Assembly (NCBI GenBank): GCA_031403955.1
Contig: JANNGR010000272.1
Location: 1-7,221, forward strand
Length of the DNA stretch: 7,221 nt
Direction of reading: 5' to 3'
DNA from: CAISIP01 sp031403955
GTDB lineage: Bacteria; Pseudomonadota; Gammaproteobacteria; Burkholderiales; Burkholderiaceae_C
In this document: in pieces, positions 1 through 5,403 of the stretch
Layout of the letters: every line of letters begins with the position of its first letter
How positions within the stretch are numbered: the first letter of the stretch is position 1
Program-made: the position numbers and the translations under genes
Notes under the pieces: generated by a model
The model's database searches: none
Told to the model about the DNA's origin: nothing
What the model saw: only the letters and a program-made list of their open reading frames with translations

Positions 1-139
1 TAAGGCTCACTGGTTATTAAGCAGCGAGTGCGAAACGTTCGTCGTTTGCAGTTAGTTTGTTTGAATCTGTTTTACGAGCGCATTCAGCTCGACATGCACC
101 ACAGCGATTCCGTACCCACGTCGAAACCAATGCAGCCCC
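1..139 (-). ncRNA. ssrA: tmRNA (transfer-messenger RNA), 5' part
   Basis: tmRNA rescues ribosomes stalled on mRNAs without stop codons. It acts first as an alanyl-tRNA and then as a short mRNA that adds a degradation tag. Read on the minus strand, the RNA begins GGGGCTGCATTGGTTTCGAC at position 139, closely matching the usual tmRNA 5' end (GGGGCTG, then TTCGAC). A GGTGCATGTCGAG segment resembling the conserved GGTGCATGCCGAG follows, and then a tag frame opening with GCAAACGACGAA. The 3' part, with the pseudoknots, the T-arm and the acceptor strand, lies beyond the left edge, so the gene is partial here. It appears to be the ordinary one-piece form. The mature 5' end is inferred by analogy with RNase P processing in Escherichia coli. 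It lies 12 bp downstream of the phosphatase gene on the same strand. Confidence 0.95.
14..49 (-). other. tmRNA tag-peptide reading frame with two stop codons
   Basis: On the minus strand the resume codon GCA (49-47) starts ten codons reading ANDERFALAA, followed by tandem TAA TAA stops (19-14). The hydrophobic ALAA ending is the usual degradation signal recognised by ClpXP-type proteases. I recall ANDERFALAA from Bordetella and Alcaligenes, while Burkholderia uses ANDDTFALAA-like tags. The tag is therefore the best taxonomic clue at this end of the window. Confidence 0.95.
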
Positions 140-148
140 AGGACTTGC

Positions 149-175
149 ATTTTAGGCCAGGCCCAGCAATTCCAA
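149..175 (-). promoter_or_regulatory. Candidate ssrA promoter inside the 3' end of the phosphatase gene
   Basis: On the minus strand TAAAAT (154-149) is a good -10 box. Its first three bases are the phosphatase stop codon TAA. A -35-like TTGGAA lies at 175-170, with a short 15-bp spacer. Nine bases separate the -10 box from the mature tmRNA 5' end, which fits a transcript with a few leader bases removed by RNase P. The -35 and its spacing are weak, so this is an inference. Transcription from the upstream genes followed by processing is also possible. Confidence 0.45.
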
Positions 176-835
176 GACATCCAGCGGAGAATTAATTTCG
201 GCATCGGCTCGCCACAGACTGGTGTCGGGCCGGTTGCCAAGATAGCCGTATTTGGCAGCGACCGTGCCCATGCCGGCCGCCCGGCCGGCGACGATATCGC
301 GTTCATCGTCGCCCACGTACAGGCACTGCGCCGGTTTGACGCCCAGGCGCCGTGCGGCTTCGAACAAAGGCTCGGGATGCGGCTTGACGTGCGCCGTGGT
401 GTCCCCGCTGACCACCACCGCCACACTTGCGAATACCGGCATGGCACGCATCAAAGGACTAGTGAAGCGCGATGCCTTGTTGGTCACCACACCCCACGCG
501 AACCCACGCTGGCACAAACGCCCGATCAGCTTGTGCACCCCATCAAATACATCGGTGCGCTCCATCATGCAACGCTCGTAGTTGGTAAAAAACTCTTCTT
601 TCAGCACCGCAAAATCGGCATGGTCAGGAGTCAATCCAAACGCCACACCAAGCATCCCGCGCGCGCCAGAGCCAGCCATCGCTCGGTAATGGTGTGACGC
701 AAGCGATGGCAGGCCGCGGTCCAGCCGCATCTTGTCGGCGGCCGCACCAAGGTCGGGGGCACTGTCGATCAGGGTGCCATCCAGATCGAACAACACGGCG
801 TCGATCTGGCCAAACCGGTGCATCTGGCCACTCAT
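152..835 (-). CDS. gph: HAD-family phosphatase, phosphoglycolate phosphatase / MupP-like
   Basis: This is a 227-residue cytosolic haloacid-dehalogenase-type phosphatase. Motif I is DLDGT, with nucleophile Asp17 and acid/base Asp19. Motif II is the threonine of VVTNK (Thr118). Motif III is Lys151 in HVKPHPEP, and motif IV is GDDERD (175-180), which binds magnesium. The helical cap occupies about residues 25-90. The start was chosen at position 835 because its ATG overlaps the ubiG stop as ATGA, implying translational coupling. A longer frame starting at 970 would run deep into ubiG, and Met5 is a possible alternative start. Family members remove phosphate from 2-phosphoglycolate. However, in Pseudomonas the homologue beside ubiG, in the same gyrA-pheA neighbourhood, is MupP, which dephosphorylates N-acetylmuramate 6-phosphate in wall recycling. 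Substrate cannot be decided from these motifs. The fold and phosphatase call are firm. Confidence 0.93.
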   Translation of the reverse strand: MSGQMHRFGQIDAVLFDLDGTLIDSAPDLGAAADKMRLDRGLPSLASHHYRAMAGSGARGMLGVAFGLTPDHADFAVLKEEFFTNYERCMMERTDVFDGVHKLIGRLCQRGFAWGVVTNKASRFTSPLMRAMPVFASVAVVVSGDTTAHVKPHPEPLFEAARRLGVKPAQCLYVGDDERDIVAGRAAGMGTVAAKYGYLGNRPDTSLWRADAEINSPLDVLELLGLA

Positions 836-1554
836 TGCGGCGGGTTCAAGGGCTTTTGGGTTGCAAACAGGTAGTTCACGCTGGTGTCTGCACTGAGCCA
901 GTAACGCCGGGTCAAGGGGTTGTATTGCATACCGCTGGTTTCGCGCAGATCGAGGCCGGCCGCGCGGCAATGGTGGGCTAACTCGCTGGGCCGGATCAGC
1001 TTGGCATAAGCATGGGTTCCACGCGGAAGCAGGTTTAGCACATATTCAGCGCCAACGATGGCGAACAGAAACGATTTCGGGTTGCGATTGAGGGTCGAAA
1101 GAAAGACCCAGCCGCCAGGCCGCACCAGCGTCGCGCAAGCCTGCACGATGGATGCTGGGTCGGGCACATGCTCGAGCATTTCCATACATGTCACGGCGTC
1201 GAACGAAGCCGGTAGTTCGGCCGCCAACGACTCGGCACTGACCTCGCGGTACGACACGTCGGGAGTCTGCGCTTCCAGCGCATGCAGTTGTGCCACCCGC
1301 AACGCCTTGGTGGCCAGGTCAATGCCCAGCACCTGGGCCCCCGTACGCGCCATCGCATCGGACAGAATGCCACCACCACAACCAACATCCAACACCTGCT
1401 TGCCTTTTAAGGGGCACAGTTGGGCGAGCCAGTCCAGTCGCAACGGATTGATCTGGTGCAGCGGCCGGAACTCGCTCTCTTTGTCCCACCAGCGGTGCGC
1501 GAGCTCTGAAAACTTGGCCAATTCGGCCGGATCGACATTGGGGCTGGGGGTCAT
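832..1554 (-). CDS. ubiG: Ubiquinone biosynthesis O-methyltransferase UbiG
   Basis: UbiG carries out both O-methylation steps of ubiquinone synthesis, using S-adenosylmethionine, at the inner face of the membrane. The 240-residue product equals the Escherichia coli length. It opens with the typical NVDPAELAKFSELAHRWWD segment (residues 6-24). The SAM-binding motif I is VLDVGCGGG (54-62) and an acidic strand end is GID (77-79). Motif EMLEHV is at 125-130, motif LVRPGGWVFLST at 143-154, and the YAKLIRPSEL segment (183-192) lies in the region known to contact membrane lipid in this family. The start at 1554 matches the family N-terminus. The longer frame from 1620 would begin inside the ompA terminator. 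There is no Shine-Dalgarno match ahead of the chosen ATG. The stop codon overlaps the phosphatase start by 4 bp, so the two genes probably form one transcription unit. Confidence 0.96.
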   Translation of the reverse strand: MTPSPNVDPAELAKFSELAHRWWDKESEFRPLHQINPLRLDWLAQLCPLKGKQVLDVGCGGGILSDAMARTGAQVLGIDLATKALRVAQLHALEAQTPDVSYREVSAESLAAELPASFDAVTCMEMLEHVPDPASIVQACATLVRPGGWVFLSTLNRNPKSFLFAIVGAEYVLNLLPRGTHAYAKLIRPSELAHHCRAAGLDLRETSGMQYNPLTRRYWLSADTSVNYLFATQKPLNPPQ

Positions 1555-1560
1555 CGGATA

Positions 1561-1566
1561 ATTATC
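1561..1566 (-). promoter_or_regulatory. Possible ubiG -10 box
   Basis: On the minus strand GATAAT (1566-1561) matches the -10 consensus at five of six positions. It sits six bases before the A of the ubiG ATG, so transcription could start at or next to the start codon. I found no convincing -35 box 16-18 bp upstream. A promoter here is plausible because a strong terminator separates ubiG from ompA, but a single hexamer is weak evidence. Confidence 0.25.
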
Positions 1567-1618
1567 AACAATTGAATCGCCGAACCAGACCTGCGGGCTA
1601 TTCGTCGGGCTCAGAAAC

Positions 1619-1645
1619 AATAAACCCCGCCGAAGGGGGTTTATT
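1619..1645 (-). terminator. Rho-independent terminator of ompA
   Basis: Downstream of ompA on the minus strand AATAAACCCC (1645-1636) pairs perfectly with GGGGTTTATT (1628-1619). The apex CTTCGG can close as a UUCG tetraloop with one bulged C. A T-rich tail (TTTATTGTTTCT) follows. Because the stem ends in A/T runs on both sides, it could also work on the other strand, but no plus-strand gene ends here. It should limit read-through from the strongly expressed ompA into ubiG. Confidence 0.85.
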
Positions 1646-1685
1646 CAAGCGCGTCAATTGGCGCTTGCGGGAACCAGCGCCAATT
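1646..1685. repeat. Two overlapping, mutually exclusive inverted repeats at the ompA 3' end
   Basis: AATTGGCGC (1656-1664) and GCGCCAATT (1677-1685) form a perfect 9-bp stem with a 12-base loop. The stem begins within the ompA stop codon. CAAGCGC (1646-1652) and GCGCTTG (1661-1667) form a second perfect 7-bp stem with an 8-base loop. The two share bases 1661-1664, so only one can form fully at a time. Both lie between the stop codon and the terminator hairpin. A role in mRNA 3'-end stability or termination is inferred. Confidence 0.7.
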
Positions 1686-2400
1686 ACCTGTTGGTGCGGG
1701 TACCGACTACTTCGATCTCTACGCGGCGGTTCTTGGCGCGACCTTCCGTGGTCTTGTTGTCAGCCACTGGCTGCTTCTCGCCCTTGCCTTCGGTGTAAAC
1801 CCGGTTCTTTTCGATACCCTTGGACACCAGATAAGCCTTGACGGCTTCCGAACGCCTCACAGACAGCTTCTGGTTATAAGCGTCGCTACCAACGGAATCG
1901 GTGTGACCAACAGCGATCACCACTTCCAGATTGATATCTTTCACTTTGCCAACCAGATCGTCCAGCTTGGCTTTGCCCTCGGGCTTGAGCACTGATTTGT
2001 CGAAGTCAAAGAAAGCGTCTGCGGCATAGGTCACCTTGGTGGCGGCGGGCGGCTGCGGGGCAGGAGCAGGGGCAGCGGCGGGAGCCGGTGCGGGAGCAGG
2101 CGCCGCGGCAGGAGCAGGTGCCGGCGCTGGTGCGGGCGCTGGAGCGGGTGCCGGAGCGGGTGCCGGAGCAGGTGCCGGGGCAGGCGCCGCAGCAGCCCGG
2201 GGCGCCATGATGGCACCGTCACATCCAGCAGCAGCGGTAGCTGGAGTCCAGAAGTTGTTGCGCCAGCAAAGTTCGTTGCTGCCGTTTTTCCAGACCATCT
2301 CGGAACTGCCGTTACGCCAGTTGTCAATCGTTTGGGCGCCTGCGGCCGTAGCAAGCGCTGCGGTAGCAATCAACGTTGCCAATTTATTCAGATTCTTCAT
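1684..2400 (-). CDS. ompA: OmpA-family outer membrane protein, peptidoglycan-binding, without beta-barrel
   Basis: This 238-residue envelope protein links the outer membrane to the cell wall. Residues 1-22 form a signal peptide ending AGA-Q. Residues 27-62 hold three tryptophan-led repeats and two cysteines (Cys45, Cys60). Residues 68-122 are an Ala-Pro linker. Residues 123-238 form the OmpA C-terminal domain, with FFDFDKS, GHTDSVG and NRRVEIEVVG. Asp168 and Arg183 match, by spacing and motif, the Asp/Arg pair that binds diaminopimelate in Acinetobacter OmpA. The usual eight-stranded barrel is absent, which is normal for this betaproteobacterial type. How it is held in the outer membrane is not visible. 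The start at 2400 is supported by the signal peptide and by GAGGAG just upstream. A longer frame from 2865 runs antisense into gyrA and was rejected. The gene symbol follows family usage. Confidence 0.93.
   Translation of the reverse strand: MKNLNKLATLIATAALATAAGAQTIDNWRNGSSEMVWKNGSNELCWRNNFWTPATAAAGCDGAIMAPRAAAAPAPAPAPAPAPAPAPAPAPAPAPAPAAAPAPAPAPAAAPAPAPQPPAATKVTYAADAFFDFDKSVLKPEGKAKLDDLVGKVKDINLEVVIAVGHTDSVGSDAYNQKLSVRRSEAVKAYLVSKGIEKNRVYTEGKGEKQPVADNKTTEGRAKNRRVEIEVVGTRTNR
2035..2199. repeat. Low-complexity Ala-Pro linker repeat in ompA
   Basis: This GC-rich stretch encodes about 55 residues of almost pure alternating Ala-Pro. On the plus strand 12-bp units are visible: GGAGCGGGTGCC at 2141-2152 and 2153-2164, GGAGCAGGTGCC at 2165-2176 (and again at 2111-2122), and GGGGCAGGCGCC at 2177-2188. 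Each unit codes for two Ala-Pro pairs, so gain or loss of units keeps the frame. The linker probably forms a stiff spacer between the N-terminal segment and the wall-binding domain. Confidence 0.9.
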
Positions 2401-2404
2401 GGTT

Positions 2405-2410
2405 CTCCTC
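2405..2410 (-). promoter_or_regulatory. ompA ribosome binding site
   Basis: GAGGAG on the minus strand lies four bases before the ATG at 2400. It is the clearest Shine-Dalgarno match in the window, and it fixes the ompA start at the signal peptide. It also contrasts with the weak or absent sites ahead of ubiG and gyrA. Confidence 0.85.
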
Positions 2411-2484
2411 ATTGAGACAAAGTCCGCAGCGGTGCTGCGATGTGTTGGAAGCCTGCGGTGCCCACCACCGAAAGCATGTTTTGG

Positions 2485-2512
2485 ATTGTGCCATACGTAA
2501 CACAACTGATAA
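2485..2512 (-). promoter_or_regulatory. Candidate ompA promoter
   Basis: On the minus strand TTATCA (2512-2507) and CACAAT (2490-2485) each match four of six consensus bases and are spaced 16 bp apart. Transcription would start near 2478, giving a leader of roughly 78 bases, long enough for small-RNA control of the kind known for outer-membrane protein genes. The match is modest and no other evidence supports it. TTGCCC with TATGGC, 17 bp apart, is a weaker alternative in the same stretch. Confidence 0.4.
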
Positions 2513-2556
2513 GGGCAAACAGGCCGCAACAACGTAGGACTGACGCCCGTTTGCCC
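2513..2556. repeat. Inverted repeat in the ompA-gyrA divergent intergenic region
   Basis: GGGCAAACAGGC (2513-2524) and GCCCGTTTGCCC (2545-2556) are reverse complements at 11 of 12 positions, with a 20-base centre. The left arm directly abuts the proposed ompA -35 box. The repeat may be a protein-binding site between the divergent promoters or a stem-loop. No regulator is recognised from it. Apart from this and the promoter candidates, I see nothing else in the 225-bp intergenic region 2401-2625. Confidence 0.6.
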
Positions 2557-2591
2557 GGTTCTGTTGCCAGTTAGCGACATCCGCTTGCCCG

Positions 2592-2597
2592 TAAAAT
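2592..2597 (+). promoter_or_regulatory. Possible gyrA -10 box
   Basis: TAAAAT matches the -10 consensus at five of six positions and lies 28 bp before the gyrA ATG, implying a leader of about 20 bases. The best -35-like hexamers, TTGCCA at 2564 and TTAGCG at 2571, are spaced 22 and 15 bp away, so neither fits well. No Shine-Dalgarno match is visible in the implied leader. Confidence 0.25.
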
Positions 2598-2625
2598 TGG
2601 CGTTTTCCGTCGCAAAGTCCTTTTC

Positions 2626-5280
2626 ATGACCCAGTTCGCCAAAGAAACGCTGCCAATCAGTCTTGAAGAGGAAATGCGGCGCAGCTATCTGGATTACGCG
2701 ATGAGCGTGATCGTCGGCCGCGCGCTGCCGGACGCCCGTGACGGCCTCAAACCGGTGCATCGGCGCGTGTTGTTTGCGATGCACGAACTCAACAACGACT
2801 GGAACCGCGCCTACAAGAAGTCTGCCCGTATCGTAGGTGACGTGATTGGCAAATACCATCCGCACGGCGACCAGTCGGTCTATGACACGATCGTGCGCAT
2901 GGCGCAGGATTTTTCAATGCGCCACATGCTGGTCGATGGCCAGGGCAACTTCGGATCGGTGGACGGTGACAACGCGGCGGCAATGCGTTACACCGAAATC
3001 CGGCTGGCCAAGATTACGCACGAGATGCTGGCCGACATTGACAAGGAGACGGTCGATTTCGGCCCCAATTACGACGGGTCGGAAAAAGAACCGCTGGTTT
3101 TGCCGAGCAAATTGCCCAACCTGCTGGTCAACGGCTCCGGCGGTATTGCGGTGGGTATGGCCACCAACATTCCACCGCACAACCTAAACGAAGTGGTCGA
3201 CGCCTGCCTGCACCTGCTGCGCCATCCGGAGAGTTCGATTGACGAGTTGATGGAAATCATTCCAGCGCCGGATTTCCCCACCGCCGGAATAATTTACGGC
3301 ATCAATGGGGTTAAGGATGGTTACCGCACCGGACGTGGCCGGGTCGTGATGCGCGCCAAGTGCCATTTCGAAGACATAGACAAAGGCCAGCGCCAGGCGA
3401 TCATCGTTGACGAGTTGCCTTACCAGGTGAACAAGAAGACGCTGCAGGAACGCATGGCCGAACTGGTGCACGAGAAGAAGATTGAGGGTATCAGCCACAT
3501 TCAGGACGAAAGCGATAAGTCCGGCATGCGGCTGGTGATCGAACTCAAGCGCGGCGAGGTGCCTGAGGTGGTGCTCAACAACCTGTACAAGCAGACCCAG
3601 CTGCAGGACACCTTCGGAATCAATATGGTGGCCCTGATCAACGGGCAGCCCAAGTTGTGCAACCTGAAAGACCTGATTGAGGTTTTCCTGGAGCATCGGC
3701 GCGAAGTGGTCACCCGGCGCACGGTGTACACGCTGCGCAAAGCCCGTGAACGTGGCCATGTGCTCGAAGGGCTGGCGGTGGCGCTGGCCAATATTGACGA
3801 CTTTATTGCCATCATCCGCAACGCCCCGACGCCGCCGGTGGCCAAGGTCGAACTGATGAACCGGCCCTGGGACAGTTCCCTGGTGCGCGAAATGCTTACC
3901 CGCACACGCGCCGACGGCGGCGTGGTGAACGCGGACGATTACCGCCCGGATGGACTGGACAAATCCTGCGGCATGGGTGGCGACGGCTTGTATCGCCTGA
4001 GCGAAACCCAGGCGCAAGAAATCCTGCAAATGCGCCTGCAACGCCTGACCGGGCTGGAACAGGACAAGATTGTTGCGGAATACAAGGAGGTGATGTCCGA
4101 GATTGAAGACCTGCTCGACATACTGGCCAAGCCTCCGCGCGTATCCACCATCATTGTGGAGGAACTCGGCCACATCAAACAGGAGTTCGGCCAGACCAAG
4201 GCCGGCGCACGGCGCAGCATGATCGAGCACAGCTCCTTCGATCTAAGCACCGAAGACCTGATCACGCCGACCGACATGGTGGTCACATTGAGCCACAGCG
4301 GCTACATCAAGAGCCAGCCCTTGTCGGAATACCGGGCGCAAAAGCGCGGCGGACGCGGCAAGCAGGCCACCGCCACCAAGGAAGACGATTGGGTTGACCA
4401 GCTTTTCATCGCCAATACCCATGATTACATTCTTTGCTTTTCGAACCGCGGTCGGCTGTATTGGCTGAAGGTCTGGGAGGTGCCACAAGGTTCGCGCGGT
4501 TCGCGCGGTCGTCCCATCGTCAACATGTTCCCGCTGCAGGAGGGCGAAAAAGTAACCGTGGTGCTGCCGCTAACGGGGGAGAAACGCAGCTTTCCAAGCG
4601 ACCAGTACATCTTCATGGCGACCAGCATGGGTACCGTCAAGAAAACCACGCTGGACGAATTCAATAACCCGCGCAAGGCCGGCATCATCGCCGTTGACCT
4701 CGACCCGGGCGACTTCCTGATTGGCGCCGCGCTGACAGATGGGGAACATGATGTGATGCTGTTCTCGGATGGCGGCAAGGCGGTGCGTTTTGACGAAAAC
4801 GACGTTCGCCCGATGGGCCGCACGGCGCGCGGCGTGCGCGGCATGATGCTGGAAGACAGCCAGGCTGTGATTGCCATGCTGGTGGCCGAAGACGAGCAAC
4901 AGTCGGTGTTGACAGCCACCGAGAACGGTTATGGCAAACGCACCAGCATTACCGAATACACCCGGCACGGCCGTGGCACAAAAGGCATGATCGCCATCCA
5001 GCAAAGCGAACGCAATGGCAAAGTCGTCGCCGCCACCCTGGTGCACGTGGACGACGAAATCATGCTCATCACGGACAAGGGTGTGCTGGTACGCACCCGC
5101 GTAAGCGAAATCCGGGAGTTGGGCCGGGCCACACAAGGCGTGACGCTGATCGGACTCGATGAAGGGTCGAAACTCAGCGGCCTGCAACGTATCGTTGAAA
5201 ACGACGCCAACCCGGCTGAGGGCGACAGCCCCGACGAGCTCGCGCCAGACGATGGCAATGGCAATGGCAGTAGTAACTGA
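2626..5280 (+). CDS. gyrA: DNA gyrase subunit A
   Basis: GyrA is the cutting and rejoining subunit of the A2B2 gyrase, which adds negative supercoils to DNA using ATP hydrolysed by GyrB. At 884 residues it is close to the usual 875-880. Numbering matches Escherichia coli through the N-terminus: the catalytic tyrosine is Tyr122 in AAAMRYTEIR, and Ile174 is in GGIAVGMATN. The winged-helix, tower and coiled-coil regions span about 30-525. The beta-pinwheel C-terminal domain follows, with the GyrA box QKRGGRG at 572-578 that is needed for DNA wrapping. The tail is acidic and low-complexity, ending GNGNGSSN. The quinolone region reads HPHGDQSVYD, so residue 83 is Gln and 84 is Ser, where Escherichia coli has Ser and Ala. 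Asp87 is retained. The start is the family's usual MTQFAKETLPISLEEEMRRS, although no ribosome binding site is obvious. Confidence 0.98.
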   Translation: MTQFAKETLPISLEEEMRRSYLDYAMSVIVGRALPDARDGLKPVHRRVLFAMHELNNDWNRAYKKSARIVGDVIGKYHPHGDQSVYDTIVRMAQDFSMRHMLVDGQGNFGSVDGDNAAAMRYTEIRLAKITHEMLADIDKETVDFGPNYDGSEKEPLVLPSKLPNLLVNGSGGIAVGMATNIPPHNLNEVVDACLHLLRHPESSIDELMEIIPAPDFPTAGIIYGINGVKDGYRTGRGRVVMRAKCHFEDIDKGQRQAIIVDELPYQVNKKTLQERMAELVHEKKIEGISHIQDESDKSGMRLVIELKRGEVPEVVLNNLYKQTQLQDTFGINMVALINGQPKLCNLKDLIEVFLEHRREVVTRRTVYTLRKARERGHVLEGLAVALANIDDFIAIIRNAPTPPVAKVELMNRPWDSSLVREMLTRTRADGGVVNADDYRPDGLDKSCGMGGDGLYRLSETQAQEILQMRLQRLTGLEQDKIVAEYKEVMSEIEDLLDILAKPPRVSTIIVEELGHIKQEFGQTKAGARRSMIEHSSFDLSTEDLITPTDMVVTLSHSGYIKSQPLSEYRAQKRGGRGKQATATKEDDWVDQLFIANTHDYILCFSNRGRLYWLKVWEVPQGSRGSRGRPIVNMFPLQEGEKVTVVLPLTGEKRSFPSDQYIFMATSMGTVKKTTLDEFNNPRKAGIIAVDLDPGDFLIGAALTDGEHDVMLFSDGGKAVRFDENDVRPMGRTARGVRGMMLEDSQAVIAMLVAEDEQQSVLTATENGYGKRTSITEYTRHGRGTKGMIAIQQSERNGKVVAATLVHVDDEIMLITDKGVLVRTRVSEIRELGRATQGVTLIGLDEGSKLSGLQRIVENDANPAEGDSPDELAPDDGNGNGSSN

Positions 5281-5289
5281 GCATGCCCC

Positions 5290-5367
5290 AAAGGTCACAA
5301 ATCATTCGGCGGCATGCGTCCAGGCGTCGTGGAGACCATGCGAGAATTTGAGCCGTCCGGCACTTGA
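5290..5367 (+). pseudogene. serC: Probable remnant of serC (phosphoserine aminotransferase), 3' end only
   Basis: In the gap between gyrA and pheA, one frame reads KGHKSFGGMR and then PGVVETMREFE, and stops at TGA 5365-5367. SerC proteins end with a recalled pattern like KGHRSVGGMRASIYNAMP, then a GV...FMxEFERRHG tail. The visible text fits that pattern if about seven residues (ASIYNAM) and three or four residues before MREFE have been lost. In many Beta- and Gammaproteobacteria serC lies exactly between gyrA and pheA. The remainder of serC, about 1 kb, is absent. The fragment has no plausible start or ribosome binding site, so it should not make a working enzyme. SerC makes phosphoserine for serine synthesis and acts in vitamin B6 synthesis, so a copy elsewhere would be expected. 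The pattern is seen; the deletion is inferred. Confidence 0.65.
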
Positions 5368-5403
5368 ACCGCTTTCCAGAAGAAGCGCATCCGTCCCACA
5401 CCC

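Noticed and set aside
52..447. Minus-strand open frame of 131 codons across the tmRNA and phosphatase 3' end.
   Set aside because: It overlaps a tmRNA gene and the verified phosphatase frame. Its composition is that of an off-frame shadow.
2036..2500. Plus-strand frame encoding an almost pure Gly-Ala protein.
   Set aside because: It is the complement of the ompA Ala-Pro linker. Low-complexity GC-rich DNA is open in several frames, and this one has no family features.
1687..2865. ompA frame extended upstream to a start at 2865, adding 155 residues.
   Set aside because: The added part is antisense to the gyrA 5' end and crosses the intergenic region. The internal start at 2400 has a signal peptide and a good ribosome binding site.
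3184..4230. Long minus-strand open frame (348 codons) opposite gyrA.
   Set aside because: Antisense to a clear gyrA, with low-complexity composition and no recognisable motif. Such frames are common opposite GC-rich genes.
5281..5403. Terminator or attenuator between gyrA and pheA.
   Set aside because: No GC-rich hairpin followed by a T-run and no phenylalanine-rich leader peptide was found, so read-through from gyrA remains possible.
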